Shown here: positions 1 through 11,186 of the stretch, piece by piece
Numbering within the stretch: the first letter of the stretch is position 1
Layout: every line of letters begins with the position of its first letter
Origin: Diaminobutyricibacter sp049994905
GTDB lineage: Bacteria > Actinomycetota > Actinomycetes > Actinomycetales > Microbacteriaceae
Assembly: GCF_049994905.1 (NCBI RefSeq)
Contig: NZ_CP188258.1
Span: 1,178,001-1,242,000 of the forward strand
Direction of reading: 5' to 3'
DNA: 64,000 nt
Notes under the pieces: generated by a model
The model's input: only the letters and a program-made list of their open reading frames with translations
What the model was told of the DNA's origin: nothing
Database searches by the model: none
Position numbers and translations under genes: made by a program

Positions 1-1
1 C

Positions 2-658
2 TCGTTCATCAACGCGATGGCGGAGATCGCCGAGGTGACCGGTGCCGACGTGACGGCTCTTGCGGATGCGATCGGCTACGACGCGCGGATCGGCCGCCGC
101 TTCCTCAATGCGGGCGTCGGCTTCGGCGGAGGGTGCCTCCCGAAGGACATCCGTGCCTTCACGGCGCGCGCCGAAGAGCTCGGCCGCGGAGAGTCGGTCG
201 CCTTCCTCAAGGAGGTCGACCAGATCAACCTGCGGCGCAGGCAGCGTGTCATCGACCTCATCGTCGAACTGCTCGACGGCCAGGTCAATGGCAAGCGGAT
301 CGCCGTGCTCGGCCTCGCGTTCAAACCGCATTCCGACGACGTGCGCGATTCGCCTGCGCTCGACGTCGCAGTACAGCTGCGTGGGCTCGGGGCGGAGGTC
401 GTGGCGACGGATCCGCAGGCCATTGAGAACGCGCGGGTCCGGCATCCGCAGCTGAAGTATGCGACCGACGCGAACACGGCCCTGCAGGACGCCGACGCTG
501 TCGTGCTTGTCACGGAGTGGCCGGAATACACGGCGCTCGAGCCTGAAGTGGTCGGAGAGCGCGTGCGTGGCCGGGTGATCGTCGACGGCCGCAACGCTCT
601 GGACGCTGTGGCATGGCGGGCGGCGGGATGGACGTACCGAGGGCTCGGGCGCCGTTGA
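2..658 (+). CDS. UDP-glucose/GDP-mannose dehydrogenase family, 3' part
   Basis: The reading frame is open from base 2, so the gene begins before the window. About 218 residues remain, covering the catalytic and C-terminal domains of an NAD-dependent nucleotide-sugar 6-dehydrogenase, which oxidises a sugar-nucleotide such as UDP-glucose to its uronic acid. The motif GFGGGCLPKD carries the catalytic cysteine of the family. It is followed by the C-terminal NAD/UDP-binding fold with the stretch LGLAFKPHSDDVRDSP. The next gene (DUF4012) is of a type often found in actinobacterial cell-surface polysaccharide clusters, so a role in precursor supply for an exopolysaccharide is likely. The exact sugar substrate cannot be read from this part. 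Confidence 0.92.
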   Translation, partial: SFINAMAEIAEVTGADVTALADAIGYDARIGRRFLNAGVGFGGGCLPKDIRAFTARAEELGRGESVAFLKEVDQINLRRRQRVIDLIVELLDGQVNGKRIAVLGLAFKPHSDDVRDSPALDVAVQLRGLGAEVVATDPQAIENARVRHPQLKYATDANTALQDADAVVLVTEWPEYTALEPEVVGERVRGRVIVDGRNALDAVAWRAAGWTYRGLGRR

Positions 659-670
659 CCGGGCTCTCCA

Positions 671-716
671 GACGCTGAGCACAGCGTCGCAGGCGCCTCC
701 CCGTTCGGGGGGTGCC
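671..716 (+). terminator. Two hairpins after the dehydrogenase gene
   Basis: A perfect 7-bp hairpin (GACGCTG/CAGCGTC, 671-688) is followed by a 10-bp stem with two G-U pairs (692-701 with 707-716). They lie 12 bases after the stop codon. There is no U tract, so this is a possible but unproven terminator. Confidence 0.4.
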
Positions 717-758
717 GCACCACTCTCGCAAAAGCTGAGGAATTGTTAGATTTGCGGG

Positions 759-2537
759 ATGGAGTCCACCCCGAAAATGTCCACGCGTAGGCGTGTGATC
801 TCGATCACCGTGGCATGCGTGGTCCTGGTGACCGCTGCGGCGGTGGGCTGGATCGGGATCCGCGGGTTGATCGCCAAGCAGGAACTGAAAAAGATCACGC
901 CCCTCGTCTACGCAGTCGAAGACTCTGTCGCGTCCGGCGACCTCGGCGCGGCCAGGTCGGCGGCGACCGAACTCGGCGACCACGCCCGCCTGGCTGCAAG
1001 CCTGACCGACGACCCTCTGTGGCGCGCAGCCGAGATCCTTCCCATCATCGGGCCGAACCTTGCGGCGGGCCGGCAGCTGGCGGCGGCGGCGGCCGACGTA
1101 TCCGATCGCATCGTGTCGCCGCTCATCACCGTGTCTGCGTCCGTCGACCTCGCGAAATTCAGGCCGGTGAAGGGCGCGGTCGACCTCGCTCCGCTGGTCG
1201 CGGCGACACCGACGATCGTCCGTGTGCAGAAGGCGTACGACGACGTGCATCGTGCCGTCGGGGCGATCCGGACCGACGGCACGCTCGGGGTCGTCTCCGA
1301 TGCGGTCGGCAAGGTCAGGGGTGCCGTCGATGGTGTCGGCCCGTCCATCACCGCGCTCGCGAACAGCGTGCGCCTGCTTCCGGGCATGCTCGGCGCCGAC
1401 GGGCCGCGCGGCATCCTGCTGCTGGCGCAGAATCCGGCCGAGCTTCGCGCCACCGGAGGCATCGTCGGATCCCTCGTGCTCATCCATGCCGACAAGGGAT
1501 CGATCAAACTCGTCGCCCAGGCGTCGACGGCGGACTTCCCTGCGCTCGCACACCCGGTCATGCCCCTGCCGACAGCGACCGAAGGTCTCTTCGGAACAGT
1601 GGTCGGCCGCTACGTACAGGATGTCGGCGCGACGCCGTACTTTCCGGTTGCTGCACAGCTGGCGGCGAAGATGTGGACGACGAAGTTCGGCGGACGGATC
1701 GACGAGGTCCTCGCCATCGACCCGGTGACGATCGGGTACCTTCTCGGAGCGACCGGACCGGTCACGATCGCGGATGGCCGGCAGCTCGATGCGAACAACG
1801 CCATCCCTTTCCTGCTTCGGGATGTCTACAGCGACTATTCGTCCAGCGGTCAGGATGCCGTCTTCGCTTCGGCGGCCGCGGCCGTCTTCACCAAGGTCGC
1901 ATCGGGCTCGGCGGATGCGACGGCGCTCGTTCGCGCGCTGGCGCAGGCGGGCGCAGAGCGTCGCCTGCTGATCTGGAGCGCCCACCCGGCGGAGCAGTCA
2001 GTGATCGCGTCGACGACTCTGGCGGGAGGGCTGCCCGTATCGACATCTTCTGCCGCCGGCGTCGGGGTGTACTTCAATGATGCGACCGGAGGCAAGATGG
2101 ACTACTACCTGAAATCCACGGTGGCAGTTGCGTCGGCCTTCTGCCGCGCCGACGGTACGCCGTCGTCGCGCGTGACGGTCACCCTGACCAATACGGCGCC
2201 GGCCGACGCCGGCCAGTCGTTGCCTGCGTATGTGACGGGCTACGGGATCTTCGGAGTGATACCGGGGATGATCCGTACGCGCGTCGTCGTCTACGGTCCG
2301 GATGGCGGGCTGCTCGTCGGAGCGACGGGCGGCGGAGCGTTCCGCAACCCGAGTCGTGCCGCGACCGATTCCGGTCGTCCGGTGAGCATCTCGACGGTCG
2401 ACCTTCGACCGGGAGTGACCAAGACCGTCGTCGTCGACCTTCTGAACGTGAAGCAGAAGGCCGCCGACGCGATCCTGACGGTTACCCCCACTCTGGGTGG
2501 CACGGTGGCGACGAACGTTGCTCTTGCCTGCAAGTGA
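759..2537 (+). CDS. DUF4012 domain-containing membrane protein
   Basis: The product has 592 residues with one N-terminal membrane segment (about residues 11-35: ISITVACVVLVTAAAVGWIG) and a large extracytoplasmic domain. The stretch LLLAQNPAELRATGGIVGS, near residue 220, matches the diagnostic core of DUF4012. The biochemical role of that family is unknown, but its genes are commonly found in actinobacterial exopolysaccharide clusters, which fits the sugar-nucleotide dehydrogenase just upstream. An alternative ATG lies at 777 and would only shorten the cytoplasmic tail. It is followed after 71 bases by a predicted surface-anchored protein. Confidence 0.85.
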   Translation: MESTPKMSTRRRVISITVACVVLVTAAAVGWIGIRGLIAKQELKKITPLVYAVEDSVASGDLGAARSAATELGDHARLAASLTDDPLWRAAEILPIIGPNLAAGRQLAAAAADVSDRIVSPLITVSASVDLAKFRPVKGAVDLAPLVAATPTIVRVQKAYDDVHRAVGAIRTDGTLGVVSDAVGKVRGAVDGVGPSITALANSVRLLPGMLGADGPRGILLLAQNPAELRATGGIVGSLVLIHADKGSIKLVAQASTADFPALAHPVMPLPTATEGLFGTVVGRYVQDVGATPYFPVAAQLAAKMWTTKFGGRIDEVLAIDPVTIGYLLGATGPVTIADGRQLDANNAIPFLLRDVYSDYSSSGQDAVFASAAAAVFTKVASGSADATALVRALAQAGAERRLLIWSAHPAEQSVIASTTLAGGLPVSTSSAAGVGVYFNDATGGKMDYYLKSTVAVASAFCRADGTPSSRVTVTLTNTAPADAGQSLPAYVTGYGIFGVIPGMIRTRVVVYGPDGGLLVGATGGGAFRNPSRAATDSGRPVSISTVDLRPGVTKTVVVDLLNVKQKAADAILTVTPTLGGTVATNVALACK

Positions 2538-2608
2538 GCAGTAAACTGAGGATTAATCACGTTGGGTACTCCCGGCGTGTTCGCAGGCCACGTCCGGAGG
2601 CGTCGCTC

Positions 2609-3184
2609 ATGTCAAAGAAGCTGTTCGCCACATTGCTCCTCATCGTCGCCACGACCTTCGCTGCGCCCCTTGCCGCCAACGCCGACGACTACACGTCCGA
2701 CGGCGGCTGCACCATCAGCCCGACGACCGTCCAGGGCGGAGGGTCCGCCACCCTGACCTGCGATCCCGGCACATTCGGCGATTCCGAGGGCGTCGACTAC
2801 GTCGTCTCCGGGCAGAACGGAGCGGATGCTCACCTTGCGTCCTTCCGCACCTCCGTCAGCACTGCGAGCGTCGTGAAGGCGTCCGCGCCCGACGGGAGCG
2901 CCGAACTCGTCATCACCGTCCCACGCTCGGCGAGCGGCGCCTATGACGTCACCGGCACCGGGGAGGCGAGCCACGCATCCACCACGGCGACGATCACGGT
3001 CATCCCGGCAGACGACCCGGCGCGCTCGGCCGCGACCTCCTCCGGTTCGGGCAGCGGGCTCGCCGACACGGGGTCGATCATCAGCGCATCGCTCATTTCC
3101 GTCGGTGTGGGATTGGTGCTCGCGGGGATCATCGTCGTGATCATCGTCGCAGCTCGCCGCCGCCGCGAATCCCTAGGCCGGTGA
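2609..3184 (+). CDS. Secreted, LAXTG-type wall-anchored surface protein
   Basis: A 191-residue protein. I chose the ATG at 2609 because it follows GGAGG by eight bases and begins a clean signal peptide (MSKKLFATLLLIVATTFAAPLAANA). The mature part has a small Ig-like or beta-rich region with two cysteines (CTISPTTVQ and LTCDPG). The C-terminus has the layout of a sortase substrate: LADTG, a hydrophobic stretch, then RRRRESLGR. LAXTG is the motif of class E sortases in high-GC Gram-positives; no sortase gene is visible nearby. The function of the exposed domain is unknown. Confidence 0.8.
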   Translation: MSKKLFATLLLIVATTFAAPLAANADDYTSDGGCTISPTTVQGGGSATLTCDPGTFGDSEGVDYVVSGQNGADAHLASFRTSVSTASVVKASAPDGSAELVITVPRSASGAYDVTGTGEASHASTTATITVIPADDPARSAATSSGSGSGLADTGSIISASLISVGVGLVLAGIIVVIIVAARRRRESLGR

Positions 3185-3186
3185 GC

Positions 3187-3231
3187 CCCGGGCGGTTCGC
3201 GTCGGCTGTGAGCCGCCCGGGTGAACTCCTC
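3187..3231 (+). terminator. Hairpin after the surface protein gene
   Basis: A perfect 9-bp inverted repeat (CCCGGGCGG / CCGCCCGGG) begins three bases after the stop codon, with a 27-base loop. No U tract is present. Termination is inferred from position. Confidence 0.5.
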
Positions 3232-3267
3232 GGGAATCGCTGAGGGCGGTTCGTCGTTGCCAGAAGG

Positions 3268-4302
3268 GTGAATACTGCAGCGACCGCATCCGTGCCCCTC
3301 AACGTCCTCGACCTCGCGAGCCGCCCCTTCGGCGGCAGCAACGCGGATGCCGTCCGCGGCTCGATCCGGCTCGCCCAGGAGGCGGAACGGCTCGGCTACT
3401 CCCGTTTCTGGGTCGCCGAGCACCACGGAATGCCTGCCATCGCATCCAGCGCACCGGCAGTCCTGATTGCGGGCATCGCGGCGGCGACCGACCGCATCCG
3501 GGTGGGCAGCGGGGGAGTGATGCTGCCGAACCACGCGCCGCTCGTCGTCGCCGAACAGTTCGGCACGCTCCGGGCCCTCTACGGCGACAGGATCGACCTC
3601 GGCATCGGTCGCGCGCCGGGAACAGACGGCGCAACCGCGATGGCACTCCGACGGAGCGCCGAAGGACTCGGTGTCGAAGACTTCCCGCAGCAGCTCCTCG
3701 ACCTCTTCGGGTTCTTCTACGGAGGACTCAGCGACTCCAATCCCCTGCACAGCATCACCGCTGTCCCGGGGCTCGGCGACGCACCACAGGTCTGGCTCCT
3801 CGGGTCGAGCGGATACAGCGCGCAGGTCGCAGCGGCGCTCGGGCTGCCCTTCGCCTTCGCCCACCATTTCGCGGGTGAGAACACCGAAGCAGCCCTCGAG
3901 CTGTACCGTTCGCGCTTCACCCCGAGCGACATCCTCACGGAGCCGCACAGCATGATCGCCGTGAACGTGATCTCGGACGACGACCCTGAGGTGGTGCGTG
4001 CGCAGTCGCTTCCCGGCCAGCTGTCGTTCCTGCGGATGCGGCAGGGCGGCAAGCCGCAGCCGGTCAGCATCGACGAGGCGCTGGCCCACGAGTTCACCGC
4101 GCTCGAGAAGGAGTTCATCGAAGCCCGGGTCGCCCGGCAGGCGGTTGGCACACCGGACGAGGTCGAAGTGCGACTCACGTCGCTGCTTCAGTCCACCCGC
4201 GCCGACGAACTCATGATCGCTTCTGGGGCGGCCACAGTGGATGCGCGCATCCGCTCACTGCAGATCGTCGCCGACCGCCTCGGGGCACGAGCGACGGCGT
4301 GA
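3268..4302 (+). CDS. LLM-class flavin-dependent oxidoreductase
   Basis: The 344-residue product is a luciferase-like monooxygenase of the single-component, LLM class (TIM barrel, FMN or F420 as cofactor). Family features include the N-terminal LNVLDLASRPFGG, YSRFWVAEHHGMPAIASSAP near residue 45, and IRVGSGGVMLPNHAPLVVAEQFGTL near residue 80. It starts at a GTG preceded by AGAAGG. The substrate cannot be predicted. It stands alone, followed by a hairpin and an opposing tRNA gene. Confidence 0.9.
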   Translation: MNTAATASVPLNVLDLASRPFGGSNADAVRGSIRLAQEAERLGYSRFWVAEHHGMPAIASSAPAVLIAGIAAATDRIRVGSGGVMLPNHAPLVVAEQFGTLRALYGDRIDLGIGRAPGTDGATAMALRRSAEGLGVEDFPQQLLDLFGFFYGGLSDSNPLHSITAVPGLGDAPQVWLLGSSGYSAQVAAALGLPFAFAHHFAGENTEAALELYRSRFTPSDILTEPHSMIAVNVISDDDPEVVRAQSLPGQLSFLRMRQGGKPQPVSIDEALAHEFTALEKEFIEARVARQAVGTPDEVEVRLTSLLQSTRADELMIASGAATVDARIRSLQIVADRLGARATA

Positions 4303-4317
4303 GGCACGCGTGACGGC

Positions 4318-4356
4318 TTAAAAGGCTGTTGCCGGAGCGATATGCTCCGGCAACAG
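4318..4356 (-). terminator. Terminator of tRNA-Pro
   Basis: A perfect 13-bp stem (CTGTTGCCGGAGC, 4326-4338, with GCTCCGGCAACAG, 4344-4356) has a 5-base loop. Read on the minus strand it is followed by CCTTTTAA, a short T run, and it sits just after the tRNA gene. It may also stop the facing LLM gene. Confidence 0.75.
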
Positions 4357-4360
4357 TGTG

Positions 4361-4434
<74 letters not shown>

Positions 4435-4499
4435 AGTGGCCCGAAGGCCTCAACTAGGATACACGCTGCGGAGCGGGGTCGCTGACCAGTCCGCCTTCG

Positions 4500-5477
4500 C
4501 TAACGTGCGGGGATCAGCGTGAGAAAGGTCGCTTCGGGCGGGCAGGCGAAACGGAACGGCGCGTAGATCGACGTGCCGAGCCCCGCAGACACGTTGAGGT
4601 ATGCCGAACGGAAGGCGTGCCTCCAGATGCTCAGGCCTTTCGCCTGCCGACGCGGGATATCGCAGTTGGTGACGAGCGCTCCGAACCCGGGGATGCAGAC
4701 CTGGCCGCCGTGGGTGTGACCCGCGAAGATCAGCGACGCACCGTAAGTCACGAAGGAGTCGAGCACGCGCTGGTAGGGAGCGTGCGCCACCCCGACCGTC
4801 AGCGTGGGGCGTTCGTGTTTCGGGGCGTCCTCCGGCCACATCGCGTCTTCGGAGTACGGGTCGTTCTCGCGCAGCTCTTCAAGGGCGCCGGGGATCAGGT
4901 CGAGCCGGTCGAAGTGGCGGTGAGGGTCATTCACGCCGAAGAACTCGACGTGAGTGCCGACGAGGTCGAGCGAGCCGGCCGAGTTGTTGAGGTCGAGCCA
5001 GCCGAGGTCCTCGAGATATGCGGTGAGAGCGGCGTTGTCGAGGAGCGCCGCCGTCGTGGCCATTTTCGACGGGCCCGTGAAGTACTTCATGGGGTTCTTG
5101 GCCTGGGGGCCGTAATAATCGTTCGATCCGTGCACGAATACCCCGGGAATGCCGCGGAACCGTTCGAATGCGTACTCGATCCCCGGCAGGCCGTCGACGT
5201 GACCCAGATTGTCGCCGGTGTCGACGATGAGATCGAGATCGAGGTCGGCCAGTGACCGGATCCAGTCCTGCTTGTCCTTCTGCCACGGAGCCATATGCAG
5301 GTCGGAGAGGTGAAGCACGCGGATCGGGCGCGCGCCGGCAGGCAGCACGGGCGCCGTCACCCGTCGCAGGGTGAACATCTTGCGTTCGACCAGTGTGCCC
5401 CAGGCGAAGGCGCCGACGGCCGCAGCGCCGGCCACCGCGAGTGCGGTGGCGGCGCTGCGGACGTGTGTGCGTGCCAC
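4500..5477 (-). CDS. Calcineurin-like metallophosphoesterase, membrane-anchored
   Basis: The product has 325 residues. A hydrophobic N-terminal helix (about residues 8-27) is followed by a metallophosphoesterase domain. The metal-binding motifs appear in order: LSDLHMAP (about residue 57), VDTGDNLGH, VHGSNDYY, and near the C-terminus GHTHGGQV. This is the YkuE-like layout, acting on the outer face of the membrane; the physiological substrate is not known. Its GTG start overlaps the TAG stop of the upstream penicillin-binding protein gene by one base, so the two are translationally coupled. That coupling suggests a role in envelope maintenance. Confidence 0.92.
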   Translation of the reverse strand: MARTHVRSAATALAVAGAAAVGAFAWGTLVERKMFTLRRVTAPVLPAGARPIRVLHLSDLHMAPWQKDKQDWIRSLADLDLDLIVDTGDNLGHVDGLPGIEYAFERFRGIPGVFVHGSNDYYGPQAKNPMKYFTGPSKMATTAALLDNAALTAYLEDLGWLDLNNSAGSLDLVGTHVEFFGVNDPHRHFDRLDLIPGALEELRENDPYSEDAMWPEDAPKHERPTLTVGVAHAPYQRVLDSFVTYGASLIFAGHTHGGQVCIPGFGALVTNCDIPRRQAKGLSIWRHAFRSAYLNVSAGLGTSIYAPFRFACPPEATFLTLIPAR

Positions 5478-8035
5478 TACGGTTTCGGTGCCCCGGTCGG
5501 TGGTGTCGACGACTGCTGAAGCGTCAGTGTGACCTTCGAGCCGGCCTTCACGCCGGTTCCGGCGCCGGGATCCATCGTCTTCACGATGTCGTCGGGGTTG
5601 CCCCCGCCGCCCTTGGCCTGCACACTGAAGCCGCTGAGCGCCGACTGGGCCTGCGAGAGCTTCATGCCGACCACGTTCGGAAGCGCGACCAGCGAACCGT
5701 TGCTCGTGTAGACCGTGATCACCGTGCCCTTGCCCACGCTCGCACCGGCACCTGGATCGGTGCTGTCCACCGTACCTGCCGGGCGTACTGAGTCACGCGG
5801 GCCGCCATCGGCATAGTTCAGGCCGAGGCCCTCGACGATCGACTTCGCTTCGGCGGGTGAACGACCCGTGAGGTCGGGCACCTGCACCTGCACGCCGTGA
5901 AGGAGCTTCTGGTCGGGTGCCTGGAACGGGTCCCCGCCGAACTTCGCGATCGAAGCGCCCATGATGTTGCGCATCACGGCGGTTCGGGCGAGTGCGGGCG
6001 TCGTGCCGTGCGTCGGGTAGATGCTGCGCATCGAGACGTGGCCGTCGATGTTGCCGACCCAGTACGCGCCGGCCATCTTGGTGGTCGATGCGACGAGCCA
6101 GATCTGCTCGTTGTTCTCTGTGGTCCCCGTCTTGGCGAGCATGTCGACATTGCTGGGGTTCATCCCCGCGGCGGTACCGACCGTCGTGACCTTCTGGAGT
6201 GCGTACGCCATCGTTGCGGCGACCTGGGGGTCGACGGCCTGCGTGCACTTCGACTTCGGGGCTGGAACTTCCTTGCCCGTGCCGTCGTAGATCTTGTCGA
6301 TCGCGATCGGGGTGCAGACGACGCCCTTGTTCGCGATGCCTGCGAATGCGGTCGCCATCGTCAGGGGCGCGATCTCGTTGATGCCGAGCACGCTGCTCGG
6401 GGGGCTCTTGAGCGTGCCTCCGTCGGCGCGGTGAACATCGAATGCCTCGGCATCGTGGCGGATGTCGCAGAGGTCGAGCTCATGGGCCATCGCGATGTAG
6501 GCCGTGTTGACCGATTCCGTCGTCGCGGTCTGGGCGCTCATGATTCCGCCCTCGCCGGCCGAGTCGTTCGTCGGGTGGTACGGGCCTGAGGACGGGCCGT
6601 CACAGCTGTTCTTGAAGGTCGACGCGTCGTAGGTCCTCGGGTTCCCGTTGACGGTCTCGTTCAGCGAGTGACCGGCCTGCAGCCAGGCAGCGAGCGTGAA
6701 CACCTTGTACGTCGATCCGGTCTGGAAGCCGCTCGATCCGCCGTACGCCTGGTCGGTGTTGTAGTTGATCGAGGTGTAGTTCGCTCCCGATTTGAGCACC
6801 GCGGGATCCTGGCTGTAGTCCTTGTTCTGCGCCATGTACAGCACGCGGCCGGTGCCCGGCTGGACGCCCGTGGCGGCAGCACCGAGGTTGGCCTGGTCGT
6901 AGGTCTTCGGCACGTAGTCGCGGATGGAGCCTTCCGCCGCGCCCTGCATGTCGAGGTCCTCGGTCGTGTAGATCTTGTAGCCGCCGCGATAGAAGTTCGA
7001 GGTGCGGGTGTCGGCATCCTTGCCGAACGCGGGGTCGTTGAGTGCGATCTTCTGCACGTAGTCGCAGAAGTAGGCGGAGCCGCCCGCGGTCTGGCAACCA
7101 CGGACCGACGGGGTGATCTTGGGCGTGATCTTGCTCTTCAGCGCTTCTTTGTACTGGGCCTCGGTGAGCTTCTTGTACTCGTACATCTTGCCGAGGATGT
7201 AGTCGCGGCGTTCCTTGTTGGCTGCGTAGCCGTTCTTGGCGCCGTTCGTCTTGCTTGTGGGGTCGTCGAGCTTGAGCGCGGTCGGCTGGTTCACGATCGC
7301 GACAAGGCTGGCCGCCTGTGCCGGAGTGAGGGTCTTCGCCGAAATGCCGTAGTAGTAGCGCGCGGCAGCTTCGATTCCGTAGACGCTTCCGCCGAATCCG
7401 GCGATGTTGAGGTACCCGTCGAGGATCTGGTCCTTCGAGTACTTCTTCTCGAGGCCGATCGCGTACTTCATCTCCTTGATCTTTCGATCCGGGCTGATGC
7501 CCGTCGAGTCCTGCACGCACGCGTCGTACGCCTTCTGGTCGGCGTCGGTCTTGACCGGCTTCGCCTCGCACTTCTGAAGGAGCACGTTCTTGACGTACTG
7601 CTGGGTGATCGACGAACCGCCCTGGACATCCTTCTTGAGAGCGGTGAAGAGCGCGCCTCGGATGGTTCCCTGGATGTCGACTCCACCATGCGAATAGAAG
7701 CGCGGGTCTTCACCGGCGACGGCCGCATCCTTGGCGGACTGGGCGATCTGGTCGAACTTCACTGGCAGGCGGTTCTGGGCGTAGAAGGTGGCCAGCGGAA
7801 CGTTGGCTCCGTTGCTCGCCTTCGCGTAGATGGTGGTCGGCTGGGCGAGCTCTCCGACGGCGAGATACTCCGGGAGGCCCTCGAATGCGCCGATGCTGTC
7901 GTTTGCGGCCATGCCGGTCACCGCGATGGCGGGGGTGACGGCGGCAGTGACGAGGAGGCCCGCGACGACACTCATGCCGACGAACGCGCCAAGCGCACCG
8001 AGCGCACCTCTAGCCGGGGGTTTTTTGGCAGACAT
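5477..8035 (-). CDS. Class A penicillin-binding protein with PASTA domains
   Basis: This bifunctional peptidoglycan synthase polymerises glycan strands and cross-links them outside the membrane. I start it at the ATG at 8035 (852 aa); a TTG at 8065 would add ten residues. A membrane helix near residues 20-45 precedes the glycosyltransferase domain (AGEDPRFYSHGGVD, GGSSITQQYVKN). The transpeptidase domain has the active-site serine in STYK (Ser441), a downstream SVN, and KTGT at Lys635. Two C-terminal PASTA repeats follow (VQVPDLTGRSPAEAK and VALPNVVGMKLSQAQ). It heads a two-gene operon with the metallophosphoesterase. Confidence 0.95.
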   Translation of the reverse strand: MSAKKPPARGALGALGAFVGMSVVAGLLVTAAVTPAIAVTGMAANDSIGAFEGLPEYLAVGELAQPTTIYAKASNGANVPLATFYAQNRLPVKFDQIAQSAKDAAVAGEDPRFYSHGGVDIQGTIRGALFTALKKDVQGGSSITQQYVKNVLLQKCEAKPVKTDADQKAYDACVQDSTGISPDRKIKEMKYAIGLEKKYSKDQILDGYLNIAGFGGSVYGIEAAARYYYGISAKTLTPAQAASLVAIVNQPTALKLDDPTSKTNGAKNGYAANKERRDYILGKMYEYKKLTEAQYKEALKSKITPKITPSVRGCQTAGGSAYFCDYVQKIALNDPAFGKDADTRTSNFYRGGYKIYTTEDLDMQGAAEGSIRDYVPKTYDQANLGAAATGVQPGTGRVLYMAQNKDYSQDPAVLKSGANYTSINYNTDQAYGGSSGFQTGSTYKVFTLAAWLQAGHSLNETVNGNPRTYDASTFKNSCDGPSSGPYHPTNDSAGEGGIMSAQTATTESVNTAYIAMAHELDLCDIRHDAEAFDVHRADGGTLKSPPSSVLGINEIAPLTMATAFAGIANKGVVCTPIAIDKIYDGTGKEVPAPKSKCTQAVDPQVAATMAYALQKVTTVGTAAGMNPSNVDMLAKTGTTENNEQIWLVASTTKMAGAYWVGNIDGHVSMRSIYPTHGTTPALARTAVMRNIMGASIAKFGGDPFQAPDQKLLHGVQVQVPDLTGRSPAEAKSIVEGLGLNYADGGPRDSVRPAGTVDSTDPGAGASVGKGTVITVYTSNGSLVALPNVVGMKLSQAQSALSGFSVQAKGGGGNPDDIVKTMDPGAGTGVKAGSKVTLTLQQSSTPPTGAPKP

Positions 8036-8103
8036 AGAATCAAGCGTAGGTGAGAAACCTGACAAACCCCCTGAACGACCGAGCTGAACGCACGAGGAGA
8101 ACC

Positions 8104-8277
8104 ATGCCCCGCTGGGAATACGCGACGATTCCGCTGATCATCCACAACACTGCGGCAATCCTCAACACGTGGGGTTCCGAGGGGTGGGAACTCGTCCAGG
8201 TGGTGACCGGACCTGAAGGCGGCCTCGTCGCCTACCTCAAGCGCCCCGTGCTCGACGCGGACGGCGGCGACCAGTGA
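8104..8277 (+). CDS. DUF4177 domain small protein
   Basis: A 57-residue protein beginning MPRWEYATIPL with GWELVQVV in the middle, the signature of DUF4177. The start follows GAGGAG. The stop overlaps the start of the RidA gene in a GTGA, indicating coupled translation. The family's function is unknown. Confidence 0.85.
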   Translation: MPRWEYATIPLIIHNTAAILNTWGSEGWELVQVVTGPEGGLVAYLKRPVLDADGGDQ

Positions 8278-8747
8278 CCTCCGCCATCGACGCCCGCCTC
8301 GCCGAGCTCGGAATCGAGCTCCCCGACATCGTTCCTCCTGTTGCGGCCTACATCCCGGCCGTGGTTCAGGGCAATCTTGTCTTCACCTCCGGCCAGCTCC
8401 CGATGGTGTCGGGCGCCCTTCCGGCGACCGGCAAGGTGGGTGACGGCCACGGTCTCGTCCCGGCGAGCGACGCCAGGGACTATGCCCGCATCTGCGCACT
8501 CAACGCTCTGGCGGCGGCCAAGGGCGTGATCGGATCGCTGGACCGGGTGACCCGCATCGTCAAGGTCGTCGGGTTTGTCGCATCCGATCCGTCGTTCACC
8601 GGGCAGCCGGGTGTCATCAACGGCGCGTCCGAGGTGCTCGGGCAGATCTTCGGCGACGCAGGAGTCCACGCCCGGTCCGCGGTCGGTGTGGCCGCGCTTC
8701 CCCTGGATGCTCCGGTCGAGGTCGAACTGGTCCTCGCGTTCGACTGA
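8274..8747 (+). CDS. RidA/YjgF-family protein
   Basis: The product has 157 residues, the usual length for the longer actinobacterial RidA group. Family features include VVQGNLVFTSGQLPMVSG near residue 27 and HARSAVGVAALPLDAPVEVELVLAF at the C-terminus. The SAVGVA-LPLDAPVEVE ending is characteristic of RidA trimers. RidA proteins hydrolyse reactive enamine/imine intermediates such as 2-aminoacrylate in the cytosol; other subfamilies have different roles. It is translationally coupled to the DUF4177 gene and converges with acs. Confidence 0.9.
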   Translation: MTSAIDARLAELGIELPDIVPPVAAYIPAVVQGNLVFTSGQLPMVSGALPATGKVGDGHGLVPASDARDYARICALNALAAAKGVIGSLDRVTRIVKVVGFVASDPSFTGQPGVINGASEVLGQIFGDAGVHARSAVGVAALPLDAPVEVELVLAFD

Positions 8748-8754
8748 CCTGCCG

Positions 8755-10704
<1,950 letters not shown>

Positions 10705-10803
10705 GGGGAGTCGTTTCGCTCCTTCGCGATACTGGTTTTGGCGGGGGTCGTGGCGCGACTTCTACCGACATTACCGCTTGGCGGTGACCCCATAATCGGA
10801 GAC

Positions 10804-10831
10804 TTGCGTAACCAGTTAATAGGCGTACACT
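10804..10831 (+). promoter_or_regulatory. Promoter of the 6C RNA
   Basis: A TTGCGT -35 box (10804-10809) and a TACACT -10 box (10826-10831) are separated by 16 bases. They lie immediately upstream of the structured RNA, so transcription should start near 10838. Confidence 0.65.
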
Positions 10832-10837
10832 AATACC

Positions 10838-10940
10838 CGGCCGAATGTATATTCTGGCGTGCGGCGCGAACGATTCCCCCCAATCACGCGTCGCTGTGGC
10901 GGCACCTGTTCCCCCCAATAGGTGCCGCCCCCCTTTGTTT
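10838..10940 (+). ncRNA. 6C RNA
   Basis: Two successive hairpins each carry a run of six cytosines in the loop, the defining feature of the actinobacterial 6C RNA. The first stem is GCGGCGCG paired with CGCGTCGC (one G-U pair), with TTCCCCCCAAT (10874-10884) in its loop. The second is a perfect 10-bp stem, GGCGGCACCT (10898-10907) with AGGTGCCGCC (10920-10929), and TTCCCCCCAAT (10909-10919) in its loop. A C run and TTTGTTT follow, so the second hairpin can also serve as terminator. The RNA lies directly before the Tad locus, matching its location next to tad genes in mycobacteria as I recall it. Its molecular role is not settled. The 5' end is inferred from the promoter. Confidence 0.9.
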
Positions 10941-11186
10941 AACGGGCCACGTGTTAACGGGCCGCGTCGTTCGCGTCCTGAAGCGAGCGTGCGTGATGCG
11001 GACGAGCGTGCTCCGCGCAGCAGGCACGGTGGGCCGCAGGGATCACGCTCGGCGACTGGCGGCGGCCGGCTTGCCGCTTGCCGCCGGTCAGTGGCCGCCT
11101 TCTCCACAGGATGGCGCGACGAGACGTTGTCCACAGATTCGGGGGAGCGCCGCCGATGACAGGCCGACGCGGCCTAGCGTCGCGGC

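Noticed and set aside
510..1985. 491-codon minus-strand frame opposite the DUF4012 gene
   Set aside because: Arginine-rich shadow of a well-supported plus-strand gene; no domain or start signal.
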